Positions 45,668 to 55,643 of a stretch of DNA of 64,000 nt are shown here, in pieces. Origin of the DNA: Afipia sp. 1NLS2 (GTDB lineage Bacteria; Pseudomonadota; Alphaproteobacteria; Rhizobiales; Xanthobacteraceae). The stretch is from the NCBI RefSeq assembly GCF_000178995.1, contig NZ_ADVZ01000005.1:248001-312000 (forward strand), read 5' to 3'. Numbering within the stretch: the first letter of the stretch is position 1; each line of letters starts with the position of its first letter. The notes below the pieces were generated by a model that was not told the DNA's origin, did not search any database, and worked only from the letters and a program-made list of their open reading frames with translations. Position numbers and translations under genes: made by a program.

Positions 45668-45804
45668 CACCGATAGCTTTCCATCTGTCACATGTACGCG
45701 TTGGCGTTGTTGGTTGCGCTGTCGTTCGGGTTGAAGACTTGCGCTCCTTTCAGAGCCGGCGCCCTCAGGACGGATCCTTAAGCGCAAGACGAGAGGATTT
45801 TGGG

Positions 45805-45978
45805 ATGTTCAAGTTTCCATTAGCACTGGCAGGCGTTTCTGGAATGCTTCTTACCCTCGCGACGCAAACCGCCGCCCAAACAGTTTCTAATCGGCCCGCT
45901 GGCGTCGACTGCTATGGCAAGACATTGGCTGATCTGCGCTCGAGCGGCCGCGTCATGGAGTTCAAACCGACGAAGTAA
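45805..45978 (+). CDS. Small secreted protein of unknown function
   Basis: The protein has 57 residues. Signal peptide about 1-25 (FPLALAGVSGMLLTLATQTA). The mature part is short with one cysteine (GVDCYGKTLADLRSSGRVMEF). GAGAGGA precedes the ATG. It lies between the FixK-type box and hdeD, 61 nt before the latter, so it may be the first gene of that transcript. Confidence 0.6.
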   Translation: MFKFPLALAGVSGMLLTLATQTAAQTVSNRPAGVDCYGKTLADLRSSGRVMEFKPTK

Positions 45979-46039
45979 GTGCAAGCAGCGGGGCGGGATG
46001 ATAATCCCGCATCTTCCAACCAATTTGAGAGAGGTTGTC

Positions 46040-46627
46040 ATGAGCACGATGCAAGTCGGTCGGCCGCCCGGAATCGGCCTTGGGTCTGTTATGGTGCATG
46101 CATTGGCGAAGAACTGGTGGATGCTATTGTTGCGCGGCGTCGCCGCGATCATCTTTGGTGTGCTCGCCTTTGCCTGGCCGGGCATGACTATCCTGACGTT
46201 GATCATGTTCTACGGCGCGTTCGCGCTGATCGATGGAGTGCTCGCTGTCGTTGCCGCCATTACCGGTGGCGCGCCTGCACCACGCTGGTGGCTGGCCATT
46301 GTCGGTCTGCTTGGCATTGCGACAGGGCTCCTCGTGTTCATGATGCCAGGTCTTACCGCGCTTGTGCTGCTGTATTTCATCGCCGGCTGGGCGATTGCGA
46401 CCGGTGTGTTTCAGATTATCGGCGCGATCAGGCTGCGCAAGGAAATCGACGACGAGTGGTACCTGATTCTGAGTGGCGTCGTTTCGGTCCTGTTCGGCAT
46501 CGGCGTCATGATGGCTCCCGGTGCGGGTGCGCTCGCGCTGCTCTGGGTCATCGGAATTTACGCCGTTGTCATGGGCGCGATCATGGTCGCACTGGCGTTT
46601 CGGTTGAAGAAGTTCGCCCGTCCGTGA
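46040..46627 (+). CDS. hdeD: HdeD family acid-resistance membrane protein
   Basis: The protein has 195 residues from ATG 46040 (GAGAGAGG upstream). Six membrane segments are visible: LLLRGVAAIIFGVLAFAWPG, LTLIMFYGAFALIDGVLAVV, WWLAIVGLLGIATGLLVFMM, LTALVLLYFIAGWAIATGVF, EWYLILSGVVSVLFGIGVMM and LALLWVIGIYAVVMGAIMVA. HdeD-type proteins are linked to acid and other stress resistance; the mechanism is unknown. It lies in the tRNA-Arg-linked segment, downstream of the FixK-type box and 65 nt before the sulfatase gene. Confidence 0.93.
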   Translation: MSTMQVGRPPGIGLGSVMVHALAKNWWMLLLRGVAAIIFGVLAFAWPGMTILTLIMFYGAFALIDGVLAVVAAITGGAPAPRWWLAIVGLLGIATGLLVFMMPGLTALVLLYFIAGWAIATGVFQIIGAIRLRKEIDDEWYLILSGVVSVLFGIGVMMAPGAGALALLWVIGIYAVVMGAIMVALAFRLKKFARP

Positions 46628-46692
46628 TGTCGGTATTCGCGTCGCGGAGCTGACGCAGAACAATATTTCTGATTGCTGAGAGGACTATAGAT

Positions 46693-49119
46693 ATGAACTC
46701 AGTCAGGACCGTCTTGCTCGCTTCGCTCGCAGTCGCCGCTGGAGCGACAATCGCACCGGCGGGGGCTCAGCAGCCACAGCCTGTGGGGCCGTACAAGGAT
46801 TTCAACGGCACCATCAATCTTGATGTCCGCGATTCAAAGGCCGACTGGGGGCCGTTCACGCCGAAGAAGGCGCCCGAGGGCGCGCCGAACATCCTGTTCG
46901 TGCTCTAAGACGACACCGGGCTTGCCGCCTGGTCGACCTATGGCGGCCGGATCAGCATGCCCACCATCGACAAGCTGGCGCAGAACGGGATCACCTACAC
47001 GCAGTGGCACACGGTGGCGCTGTGTTCGCCGACCCGGTCCACGCTGCTGACGGGACGCAACCACACCTTGAACGGTATGGCGGCCATCACGGAGGGCTCC
47101 AACGGCTTTCCGGGCTGGGCGGGTCGTATACCGCCGCAAGCCGCTACAATCGCACAGGTGCTTCAAGACAATGGCTACAGCACCTTTTGGCTCGGCAAGA
47201 ACCATAACGTGCCGGAGCAGGATGTTGCCGAGGGCGGCGATCGCAAGACTTGGCCGCTCGGCCAGGGATTCGAGCGCTACTACGGATTCATCGGCGGCGA
47301 GACCAATCAGTGGTATCCGGACCTCGTCGAGGACAATCACTTCATCGAGCCGCCGGCCTCACCGGAGCAGGGCTACCATCTTTCCAAGGACCTTGCCGAT
47401 CAGGCGATCAAGATGATCCGGAACCAGCAGGCCGCCACCCCCTCGAAACCGTGGTTCATGTTTTACAATCCGGGCGCCAATCATGCGCCACACCAGGCTC
47501 CGAAGGAGTACATCGCCAAATACAAGGGTAAGTTCGACGACGGTTACGAAGCTTACCGCACCTGGGTGCTGGCGCGCATGATCGAGAAGGGCATCGTGCC
47601 GAAGGACACAAAGCTCACGCCGATCAATCCGCTGCCGGAGTCCCAGGCGAACCCGGCCGACGCCGTTCGCCCGTGGAACACGCTCAACGCGGACGAGAAG
47701 AAACTGTTCTCACACATGGCCGAGGTGTGGGCGGGATTGTCCGAATACACCGATGCGCAGATTGGCCGCGTCATCGACTACCTGGAGAAGACCGGGCAGC
47801 TCGAGAACACGATGGTGCTCTACGCCGCCGACAACGGCACCTCCGGCGAAGGCACGCCGAACGGTTCTGTCAACGAGAACAAGTTCTTTAATGGCTATCC
47901 CGATGATCTGGCCGAGAACATGAAGCTGTTCGACAAGCTCGGGGGACCTGACACCTACGGCCATTTCCCCACAGGTTGGGCTGTCGCATTCTCGACACCG
48001 TTCCAGATGTTCAAGCGCTACTCGCAATACTCCGGCGGTACGGCCGATCCGCTTGTCATTTCGTGGCCGAAGGGCATCAAGGCGCGTGGCGAGATCCGCG
48101 ACCAGTACCACCACTCGGTGGACATCGTGCCGACCATTCTCGACGTCGTCGGACTGGAAATGCCTAAGGTGTACCGGGGCGTAGAGCAGTTCCCGCTCTC
48201 CGGTGTATCAATGAAGTACACCTTCGATGCGGCACCTCATGCGCCGACGCAGAAGAAGCGGCAGTTCTACTCCATGCTCGGCACACGCGGGATGTGGGAG
48301 GACGGCTGGCTCGCTGCGGCGGTGCACGCCCCGTTCACCGGCAAGGGTCATTTCGATCAGGACCAGTGGCAGCTCTACCATGTCGACACGGACCGTTCGG
48401 AGTCGACTGACCTGGCGAACCAGTATCCCGAGAAGCTGGAGGCGCTGAAGAAGGCATGGAACGAGGAAGCCCGAGCCAATCTTGCTCTGCCGATTGACGA
48501 CCGCAGCGCGTCCGAACTTCTTACCGTCGAGCGCCCGTCGGCAGAGCCGATTCGCGACCGCTACGTCTATTACCCCGATACGGCGCCCGTGCCGGAAGGC
48601 GTTGCCGTCAACGTGCGTAATCGCTCGTACAAGATCCTCGCCAATGTCGAGATATCAGATGTGAACGCTGGCGGCGTGATCTTCGCTCACGGCTCGCGCT
48701 TCGGCGGGCACGCGTTGTTCATCAAGGATCACAAGCTCTACTATGTCTACAACTTCCTCGGCATCAAGCCCGAGCAGAAGTTCGTCTCGTCGGTTGAACT
48801 GAAGCCCGGAAAATACACGCTCGGCATGGAGTTCACGCGGACAGGTGCCGGTCCCCACCACGAGTCTTTGGGCACCATGAAGCTGTACGTCAACGACAAG
48901 GTCGTTGCTGAGGGCCCGATGAAGACGCAGCCGGCCAAGTTCACATTGTCGGGCGACGGCCTCTGCGTCGGCTACGACAGCGGCGACGCCGTGAGCGCCG
49001 AATACAAGACGCCCGGCACATTCCACGGCGGGACCATCCAGGGTGTCGGCATCACGGTCGAAAAGGCTTCATACGAGGCCCTCGAAATGGAAGCACAGAG
49101 AGCGCTGGCTCGCGACTAG
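46693..49119 (+). pseudogene. Arylsulfatase interrupted by an in-frame stop codon
   Basis: One frame runs from ATG 46693 to 49119 (about 808 codons) except for TAA at 46906-46908 (codon 72). Before it: signal peptide (about 1-25) and APNILFVL; after it: DDTGLAAWSTYGG, then the sulfatase formylglycine site CSPTR (C111) and LLTGRNHT, and later AADNGTSGEGTPNGSVNENK. The stop replaces the residue before the calcium-binding DD pair; most relatives have a tyrosine (TAC or TAT) there, so one base change may explain it. Without read-through no active enzyme is made; internal ATG 46957 would lack the metal site. No formylglycine-generating enzyme gene is in the window. A sequencing error is possible. 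Confidence 0.85.
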
Positions 49120-49517
49120 ACTAGTGAGGAGGTCCACAGTTCTGCGGGCTGCTCGTACGGCCCCGTGATCACTCTGCCTGAAGACCACGCGCTGAGAAAC
49201 GCGAATGTCTGTTTGTAGCCCTTCGCGTGTATCTCGGAGGCTGATCGAGATTACCGCTATTTGAGGGTAAGCAGACCACCCGGCAACATCGGGGAATCCA
49301 CGATGCGTAGTGCTGGATGGCAAAGCATCGCAGACTTGCCAATTGGAGCGTATCGCGGGCTGCAGCATCATAGGGGAATCGCGAAGGAGTAGTGCCCACC
49401 TTCATCGGCCGTGGCGCGCCACCGCCCTGTTCAGCCAAGCGTGAACGCCGTCCCGCTTGTGGGTCATCCCGAACCGGCGCAGACTTTGCGCCCGCCTTCA
49501 GGTTCAGGATCGCGCTC
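49120..49517. other. Gene-free stretch between sulfatase and MFS gene
   Basis: No gene is recognised in these 398 bases. It may include the right boundary of the tRNA-Arg-linked segment. Only an eight-base match to the tRNA 3' end (TCTCGGAG at 49232) was seen, too short to call an attachment site. Confidence 0.4.
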
Positions 49518-50810
49518 ATGTCCCACGCGGATCAATCCACCTCCTCCAAGGCCATTGCCGTGCTTCGCGTCACCAGCGGCAATTTCCTTGAGATGTTCGA
49601 TTTCTTCCTGTTCGGATTTTACGCCACCTATATCGCAGCGGCCTTCTTTCCCTCCCATAACGAATTCACCTCGCTGCTCGCGACCTTCATGACTTTTGGC
49701 GCGGGCTTCCTGATGCGGCCGCTCGGCGCCGTCGTGCTCGGCGCCTATATCGACAAGGTCGGCCGCCGAATCGGTCTGATCGTCACGCTGTCGATCATGG
49801 CGGTCGGCACCGTGCTGCTCGCCTTCACGCCGAGCTATGCCAGCATCGGCCTGCTCGCGCCCTTCCTCGTTTTGATCGGCCGGCTGCTGCAAGGCTTCTC
49901 CGCCGGTGTCGAACTCGGTGGCGTGTCCGTCTATCTCGCGGAGATCGCGCCACCCAACCAGAAGGGCTTCTATGTCGCCTGGCAATCCGGCAGCCAGCAG
50001 GTCGCCATCATCGTCGCGGCGCTGATTGGCTACACGCTCAACCGCACGCTCGCGGTGGAGGTGATCCACGACTGGGGCTGGCGCATCCCCTTCCTGATCG
50101 GCTCCCTGATCGTTCCTTTCATCTTCGTCATCCGGCGCAAGCTGGAGGAGACAGAAGAATTCCTCGCCCGCAAGCATCACCCGACCATACGGGAAATTCT
50201 CGCCTCGCTGACATCGAATTGGCGCATCGTCATTCTCGGCATGATGCTCGCGGTGATGACGACGGTGTCGTTCTATCTCATCACCGTCTACACCCCGACC
50301 TTCGGCAAGAGCGTGCTCAAGCTCTCGATCACGGATTCCCTGATCGTGACGTTCGCGATCGCGCTTTCGAACCTGTTCTGGCTGCCTGTCATGGGCGCGC
50401 TGTCCGATCGCATCGGACGAAAGCCGATTTTAGCCGGGATCACCATTCTGACCATTCTGACCGCCTACCCCACGATGTCATGGTTGGTCGCAAGCCCCTC
50501 CTTCGCCCGCATGCTGGAAGTGGAACTCTGGCTGTCGTTCCTGTACGGCAGTTACAACGGCGCGATGGTGGTCGCGCTGACGGAAGTGGTGCCGCCGAAC
50601 GTGCGCACAGTCAGCTTCTCGTTGTGCTACAGCCTTGCGACCGCATTATTCGGCGGCTTCACGCCCGCGGTGTCCACCGCATTGATCGAACTGACCGGCG
50701 ACAAGGCCGCGCCAGCGATGTGGATGACGGCCGCCGCCGTTTGCGGCCTTGCCGCCACGCTGCTGATTTACGGACGAAAGACCAAAGTGCTCAGTCCGGC
50801 CATGCCTTGA
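49518..50810 (+). CDS. MFS metabolite:H+ symporter (citrate/tricarballylate type)
   Basis: The protein has 430 residues from ATG 49518 and about 12 membrane segments. [20 protein letters not shown] then IAAAFFP, and [20 protein letters not shown] then [20 protein letters not shown] are typical of the metabolite:H+ symporter group with CitA and tricarballylate carriers. The substrate is inferred. The frame is open from 49392 but its first 42 residues do not fit the family. It lies beyond the tRNA-Arg segment; the tctABC carboxylate importer is on the other side. Confidence 0.9.
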   Translation: MSHADQSTSSKAIAVLRVTSGNFLEMFDFFLFGFYATYIAAAFFPSHNEFTSLLATFMTFGAGFLMRPLGAVVLGAYIDKVGRRIGLIVTLSIMAVGTVLLAFTPSYASIGLLAPFLVLIGRLLQGFSAGVELGGVSVYLAEIAPPNQKGFYVAWQSGSQQVAIIVAALIGYTLNRTLAVEVIHDWGWRIPFLIGSLIVPFIFVIRRKLEETEEFLARKHHPTIREILASLTSNWRIVILGMMLAVMTTVSFYLITVYTPTFGKSVLKLSITDSLIVTFAIALSNLFWLPVMGALSDRIGRKPILAGITILTILTAYPTMSWLVASPSFARMLEVELWLSFLYGSYNGAMVVALTEVVPPNVRTVSFSLCYSLATALFGGFTPAVSTALIELTGDKAAPAMWMTAAAVCGLAATLLIYGRKTKVLSPAMP

Positions 50811-50934
50811 TTGCACCTCAGGCGTGAACCAAACCATAAACCTCGGGCAAAGGCGCAACGGTTCCTTAACGCCACCGTCAATTCGAGGTTCGGGAACATG
50901 CCTCGCTGGCATAATCTGCCGGCGGAGGCTGTCC

Positions 50935-51132
50935 ATGATCCATCTCGTCAAGGTCGCCGATGTGCTCGCCGCCAATATCGGCGTGCGTGCGCCCGCCACC
51001 ATCGACACCAGCGACAAGGATGCCACGAGCTATTGGGCTTACCGGCTCAACGTCTCGCCGCAGGATCTTGCTGACGCGATCGCGAAGGTCGGCCCTTCGG
51101 TCGCGGCTATCCGCCAGCACCTCAACACCTGA
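50935..51132 (+). CDS. DUF3606 family protein
   Basis: The protein has 65 residues from ATG 50935, with GGAGG upstream. The match is to DUF3606: DTSDKDATSYWAYRLNVSPQ and ADAIAKVGPSVAAIRQHL. Family members are short, cytosolic and of unknown role, often stress-linked. It converges on the DHDPS-like gene. Confidence 0.85.
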   Translation: MIHLVKVADVLAANIGVRAPATIDTSDKDATSYWAYRLNVSPQDLADAIAKVGPSVAAIRQHLNT

Positions 51133-51147
51133 AAGCTACCGCGCCGC

Positions 51148-52077
51148 TTACAGCGCCGCGCGCTTGTCGAACCTCGCCACCCGCGACAGCAGATAATCGA
51201 CTTCGGACCGCGCCGCGGGTGTCAGGCCGGACGCCGGCTTGCGCTGTGCGTCGGAAGCCAGCAGGCCGCGCTTCTTCAGAACATACTTGCGCACCGCAAG
51301 GCCCACGCCCTGCTGCTGCTCGTAGCGGACCAGCGGCAGATGTGCATCGAACAGATCGTGCGCCGCATCGCGCTTGCCTTCCTTCGACAGCCGCACGACA
51401 TCGACCAGCATGTCGGGAAACGCATAACCCGTCATCGCGCCGTCCGCGCCGCGCTCCATTTCAAAATCAAGGAACAGTCCGCCATTGCCGGTGAGGATCG
51501 ACAACGGCCGCAGCGATCCGTCCTTCTGGAAGTTGCGCAGCGCCGTGATCTTCTCGAGACCCGGCCAATCTTCATGCTTGAGCATGACGCAGGACGGGTT
51601 CTCGGAGACGATGCGTTTGATGACGGCAGGCGTCATTACCACCGACAGCGTCAGCGGATAATCCTGCAATACCCACGGCACATCGCCGCCGATCGCCTCG
51701 ACCGCCTGGCGGAAATAATTAACGATCTGATCGTCGGTGCGCAGCGACGGCACCGGCGCGATCATTACCGCCGCCGCACCGGCATCCATCGCGCCGTGTG
51801 CGAGCGAACGCATCGCGGCGAATCCCGGCGCGGACACGCCGACAATCACCTGCCTGTTGCCTGCGCGCTTGATGAAGCGCGACGCGACCGCGAGGGATTC
51901 TTCGCCATCGAGCTTCGGCGCTTCGCCGAGAATGCCAAGGACGGTGACCCCGGCGCAGCCGACCTCGCCATAGAAATCGCTGAGGCGATCGATCGAGCCT
52001 TCATCGATCCGGCCATCATCGTGGAATGGCGTGGGCGCAATGGTGAACGTGCCGTTCGCGGCAGGGGTCAGTTTCAT
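51148..52077 (-). CDS. Dihydrodipicolinate synthase family (aldolase class I) protein
   Basis: The protein has 309 residues from ATG 52077. The (beta/alpha)8 fold shows TIAPTPFHDDGRIDEGSIDR, GVTVLGILGEAPKLDGEES, the tyrosine in VLQDYPLTLS, and the Schiff-base lysine in VMLKHEDWPGLEK. Family members cleave or join 2-keto acids with pyruvate, for example DHDPS, N-acetylneuraminate lyase or KDG aldolase. The lone, non-lysine-operon position argues against a housekeeping DapA. Substrate unknown. Confidence 0.9.
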   Translation of the reverse strand: MKLTPAANGTFTIAPTPFHDDGRIDEGSIDRLSDFYGEVGCAGVTVLGILGEAPKLDGEESLAVASRFIKRAGNRQVIVGVSAPGFAAMRSLAHGAMDAGAAAVMIAPVPSLRTDDQIVNYFRQAVEAIGGDVPWVLQDYPLTLSVVMTPAVIKRIVSENPSCVMLKHEDWPGLEKITALRNFQKDGSLRPLSILTGNGGLFLDFEMERGADGAMTGYAFPDMLVDVVRLSKEGKRDAAHDLFDAHLPLVRYEQQQGVGLAVRKYVLKKRGLLASDAQRKPASGLTPAARSEVDYLLSRVARFDKRAAL

Positions 52078-52251
52078 GGTGATCTCGGCAGGATTCAAAA
52101 GGGTGAGATGGTTCCGAAGCGTTAGCATATTTGAAGGCAGCGGGAACCCCGCACTTGCGCATATCCGAGAGGTGGAAAGCTCGGAACATCAGGAACTGGC
52201 GTCCCTCCGGGCGGTTGCCTTTTCAAGGCATCCAACGAGGAGGATACAATC

Positions 52252-52662
52252 ATGATTGTTGACCGTGATCCGAACGATCTGGCGCGGGATCAAGAGGAAT
52301 GGCGCCGCCGTCAGACACTGGACAACGAATTGCAGGCCGATCCGGAGTTGGCGGAAGGCTCTGCGGGCGGCGGTCGAATCGCATTGTTCGCGATTGCTGT
52401 GCTCGCGATCCTCGGCGTCGTGCTTTACGGGTTGAACAGCACCTCGCCGACCGACACCGCCAGCAATCCGCCGGCGCAGACGTCAGCCAGCGGCACGACG
52501 GCGCCGGGCAAGATGTCTCCGAACAGCAATCCGGGCCAGACCACGGGCTCGGCGCCTGCCCCGGCGCCCAAGGCCGCGCCGCCTGCGGCTAACCAGTCAC
52601 CGTCGCCCAGTGGCGCTGCGTCCGGCAGCAACGCGCCTGCCGGTGCATCGGGCAGCGAATAA
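52252..52662 (+). CDS. Hypothetical membrane protein with Pro/Ala/Ser-rich exterior
   Basis: The protein has 136 residues. The first 40 are charged (NDLARDQEEWRRRQTLDNEL). One membrane segment at about 43-61 (IALFAIAVLAILGVVLYGL) is followed by a low-complexity Thr/Ala/Pro tail. GAGGA precedes the ATG. A terminator follows. No family is recognised. Confidence 0.65.
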   Translation: MIVDRDPNDLARDQEEWRRRQTLDNELQADPELAEGSAGGGRIALFAIAVLAILGVVLYGLNSTSPTDTASNPPAQTSASGTTAPGKMSPNSNPGQTTGSAPAPAPKAAPPAANQSPSPSGAASGSNAPAGASGSE

Positions 52663-52668
52663 CGACCG

Positions 52669-52696
52669 GACCCTCGCTCCATCCGGAGCGAGGGTC
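52669..52696. terminator. Rho-independent terminator
   Basis: GACCCTCGCTCC and GGAGCGAGGGTC form a 12-bp stem, with TATTTTTC after it. It ends the plus-strand transcript; its right arm touches the stop of the minus-strand PEP-mutase-like gene. Confidence 0.88.
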
Positions 52697-53517
52697 TATT
52701 TTTCGTCGAAGAGACGATTGAGGTCGGCGTATTTCGCGGCATGAGCGAATTCGCCGAACTCGCCCTTCTCCAGAATCTCGTGCGCAGCACGCTGCACCGC
52801 GCCCCATGCGGCGCGCGCCATCGCACCGCCGACGCTGATCCGCCGCACGCCTAGCTCCGCCAATTCCATGACGCTGAGGCCCGGCGCGCCCATCAGGATG
52901 TTGACCGGCTTGGGAGCAACCGCCTTCACCATTTCGGCGACCTGCTCGCGTTTCGTGACACCCGGCGCATAAAGACATTCCGCGCCAGCCTCGGAATAAG
53001 CCACCAGACGGCGGATCACCTTGGCAAGGTCTGTCTCGCCCGTGAGGAAGCCTTCACAGCGGCCAATCAGCATGACATCGGCCTTGCTGGCATCGATGGC
53101 GCTGCGAGCGGCCGCGACGCGCTCGACGGCTTCATGAAAATCGTAGAGCGGCTGGCGCGCATCGCCGGTCGCGTCCTCGATCGACAGGCCGGCCACACCG
53201 GTCTCGATGCAGCGGCGGACATTGGTGGCCACCCCTTGCGGCGTTTCGGCAAACCCGCTCTCGAAATCGGCGTTCACCGGCAGGTCGGTCGCCGCGCAAA
53301 GCACCGACAGATGCGACAAGACGTCCTCGCACGTCACCTTGTTGTCCGGCCGCCCCTGCGACCACGCATAACCGGAACTGGTGGAGGCGAGAGCCTTGAA
53401 GCCCATCGCGGCGAACAGTCGTGCGCTGCCGACATCCCAGGGATTGGGCAGAACGAAACAGCCGCTGTCATGCAGACGGCGGAAAATGGTGCGTTTGCGG
53501 TCCAACGAAATCGGCAT
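52696..53517 (-). CDS. Isocitrate lyase/PEP mutase family protein
   Basis: The protein has 273 residues. The barrel shows FVLPNPWDVGSARLFAAMGF, ASTSSGYAWSQGRPD, NADFESGF, SIEDATGD and AYSEAGAECLYAPGV. The metal/phosphonate-binding DFESGF and EDATG positions are those of the PEP mutase/phosphonopyruvate hydrolase/methylisocitrate lyase group. It lacks the KKCGH cysteine motif of true isocitrate lyases. It may cleave 2-methylisocitrate-like or oxaloacetate-like substrates; the partner genes are not in the window. Confidence 0.9.
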   Translation of the reverse strand: MPISLDRKRTIFRRLHDSGCFVLPNPWDVGSARLFAAMGFKALASTSSGYAWSQGRPDNKVTCEDVLSHLSVLCAATDLPVNADFESGFAETPQGVATNVRRCIETGVAGLSIEDATGDARQPLYDFHEAVERVAAARSAIDASKADVMLIGRCEGFLTGETDLAKVIRRLVAYSEAGAECLYAPGVTKREQVAEMVKAVAPKPVNILMGAPGLSVMELAELGVRRISVGGAMARAAWGAVQRAAHEILEKGEFGEFAHAAKYADLNRLFDEK

Positions 53518-53633
53518 TCAAGCTCTCTCCTGTCTGTCCGAGCTATATCATGGCGAATGCGCAGTTGACATCCGATAGCAAGATTCGGCGTAATCGCTGC
53601 GCTTTTGACAGGCTTTCAGGACTGGGGCGGTTC

Positions 53634-54494
53634 ATGTTGCGATCATTGATGCTGACCGGCGCGGCGCTGGTCTCGGCGGCCTCCATGGCGATGGCCTATG
53701 ACATCAAGCCGAAAACGCCGGACACCGCGTTTTCCGGAAAATTACGCCCCGATATCATCGGCATTTCCAGCAGCGACGACGCCGCGAAGGTCGGCGGCAC
53801 GTTCGAGGCCTATCTGAAGGATTTCCCGAACGCCAAACCGCAGGCCACCCAGCAGAAGTTCGGCAGCACCGACGTGACCTACGCCACCTTCATGAGATTC
53901 GACGCGCCGGCAAGCAAGGACCATGGCGCGGAATCGATGGAGGTGCATTTCACCTCGCCCGCGAGCGGCAATTTCGCCTATTACATCGCTCGCGATCTCG
54001 GCTTCGCCAAGGACAAGCAGCCCACGCAGCAGGAGATGATCCAGCGCGTGACCGATAAATACGGCAAGCCCACCGCGATCGGAGACGGCAGGCTGTATTA
54101 TTTCTACAAGGGCGGAAAAACCGTCTCCGTCAAGCAGAAGTATACACCCGAGGGCGCCGTGACCGCGCTCAACGAACCGATCAGCCCGAGGGCCGCCGTT
54201 GCGCTCAACGATTCCAATGGCCGTGGCAGTTGCGTCGCGGTGCTGAAGCATGTTCAGGCCGAGCCGGAGAAATCGCTCGATCAGCTTGCCAAGGACGCGA
54301 AGAACGCCAACTGCGACGCGCTTCTCGACATTGCATTGTCTTCCGGCAGCGCGAAGGATCGCGTCGGCAAGGCCGTCTTCACCCTGATCGACTTCAAGCG
54401 CATCGCAAGCGCGGCGAAGATCGACAACGAGGCGCGCGCGGCCGAGAAAAACGCACCGCAGAAAGCCTCGTCGGGCGGCTCCCCGAAGCTCTGA
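53634..54494 (+). CDS. Hypothetical secreted protein
   Basis: The protein has 286 residues from ATG 53634. Signal peptide about 1-22 (LRSLMLTGAALVSAASMAMA). The mature protein is hydrophilic: FSGKLRPDIIGISSSDDAA, THMRF-like THE region YATFMRFDAPASKDHGAES, and CVAVLKHVQAEPEKSLDQLA with a Cys pair (GSCVAV and NANCDALL). No known domain is recognised. The ORF opens at 53421, but those residues overlap the divergent PEP-mutase leader and are not exported-like. Confidence 0.7.
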   Translation: MLRSLMLTGAALVSAASMAMAYDIKPKTPDTAFSGKLRPDIIGISSSDDAAKVGGTFEAYLKDFPNAKPQATQQKFGSTDVTYATFMRFDAPASKDHGAESMEVHFTSPASGNFAYYIARDLGFAKDKQPTQQEMIQRVTDKYGKPTAIGDGRLYYFYKGGKTVSVKQKYTPEGAVTALNEPISPRAAVALNDSNGRGSCVAVLKHVQAEPEKSLDQLAKDAKNANCDALLDIALSSGSAKDRVGKAVFTLIDFKRIASAAKIDNEARAAEKNAPQKASSGGSPKL

Positions 54495-54597
54495 GCTTTC
54501 ACCAATCCATCAGCAGGATGTGATGCGCGGCAAGCGGCTGCCGCCTTCGCGGCATTCGCGCGATCTCCTATGATGCCATTCCATCCGGGAGACGATC

Positions 54598-55614
54598 ATG
54601 AAGCATCTCTATGCCGCCATCTTGCTGCTTGCCTCGTTGGGCGTCGCTCACGCGCAAACGCCCGCCGCGAATGACACGCCGCAGAAGGAGCCTTACGGCA
54701 TCGGGCTGGAGGGCTATCCGTACCCCTACCCCGTTCATCTGTTGCCACTGGTCAATGAAGGCGAACAGGTGCGGATGGCCTATATGGATGTCGCGGCGAC
54801 CAGCCCGAATGGCCGCACCGTGGTCCTGCTGCACGGGCGCAATTTCCCGTCGAGCTACTGGGCGCCCGTCATTAAGGTGCTGAGCAACAACGGCTACCGC
54901 GTCGTGGTGCCGGACCAGATCGGTTTCGGCAAATCCTCCAAGCCGACCTTCGACCTGCATTTCGACACGCTGGCGCGCAACACCATCGCGCTGCTCGATC
55001 ATTTACAGATTCCAAGGGCCGATATTGTCGCCCACTCGCTCGGCGGCATGCTGGCGGTGCGCATCTCACGCGCCTACCCTGATCGCGTCGATCACCTTAT
55101 TCTCACCAACCCGATCGGACTCGAGGATTACCGGCTCTATGTGCCGCCGACTCCGACCGAGAAAATTCTGGCGCATGAAGACAAGCTCACCGCCGAGGCC
55201 TACCGCAAACAGCTCGTCAACAACTATTCGCTGAAACTGCCACCTGAGCAGATCACGCCGTTCATCGATGCGCGCTTCGGCATCAAGCAGAGCCCTGAAT
55301 ATCCGCGCTGGCTGCGCGCCTTTGTGAATTCGGCGCAGATGATCTACCGCGAGCCGGTGGCGCATGAAATTCCGCTTATTACCGAACCGACGCTGTTCAT
55401 CATGGGCGAGGACGATCACAACGCGCCGGGCAAGCCGAACGCGCCCGAGGCGCTGCGGCCGAAAATGGGCCACAACGCCGATCTCGCCCGCGCACTGGCA
55501 GCGAAAATGCCGCATGGCCGTGCGGAGATCATTCCCCATGCCGGGCATCTGGCTTTTCTGGAGGAGCCGGAAAAGTTCAACAAGCTGATGCTGGATTTCC
55601 TGGCATCGAAATAA
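54598..55614 (+). CDS. Secreted alpha/beta hydrolase
   Basis: The protein has 338 residues with GGGAG before the ATG. Signal peptide about 1-19 (ILLLASLGVAHA). The hydrolase core: TVVLLHGRNFPSSYWAPVIK, VVVPDQIGFGKSSKPTFDLH, nucleophile AHSLGGMLAVRISRAYPDRV, acid in FIMGEDDHNAPGK, and the base in PHAGHLAFLEEPEKFNKL. This is a classical esterase/haloalkane-type triad. Substrate unknown. A symmetrical GC hairpin follows the stop. Confidence 0.92.
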   Translation: MKHLYAAILLLASLGVAHAQTPAANDTPQKEPYGIGLEGYPYPYPVHLLPLVNEGEQVRMAYMDVAATSPNGRTVVLLHGRNFPSSYWAPVIKVLSNNGYRVVVPDQIGFGKSSKPTFDLHFDTLARNTIALLDHLQIPRADIVAHSLGGMLAVRISRAYPDRVDHLILTNPIGLEDYRLYVPPTPTEKILAHEDKLTAEAYRKQLVNNYSLKLPPEQITPFIDARFGIKQSPEYPRWLRAFVNSAQMIYREPVAHEIPLITEPTLFIMGEDDHNAPGKPNAPEALRPKMGHNADLARALAAKMPHGRAEIIPHAGHLAFLEEPEKFNKLMLDFLASK

Positions 55615-55616
55615 TC

Positions 55617-55637
55617 GGGGCGGGAAATTCCCGCCCC
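55617..55637. terminator. GC-rich hairpin after alpha/beta hydrolase gene
   Basis: GGGGCGGGAA and TTCCCGCCCC surround one base. It lies between the convergent hydrolase (+) and Tat-protein (-) genes. The T-run is short (TTCATCTC), so termination is likely but not certain. Confidence 0.6.
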
Positions 55638-55643
55638 TTCATC

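Noticed and set aside
49232-49239. TCTCGGAG as a right attachment-site copy of tRNA-Arg
   Set aside because: Eight bases are expected by chance and do not continue into a longer repeat.
49411-49425. GCGCGCCA near the MFS gene as a copy of the tRNA-Arg end
   Set aside because: Too short and GC-rich to be distinguished from background.
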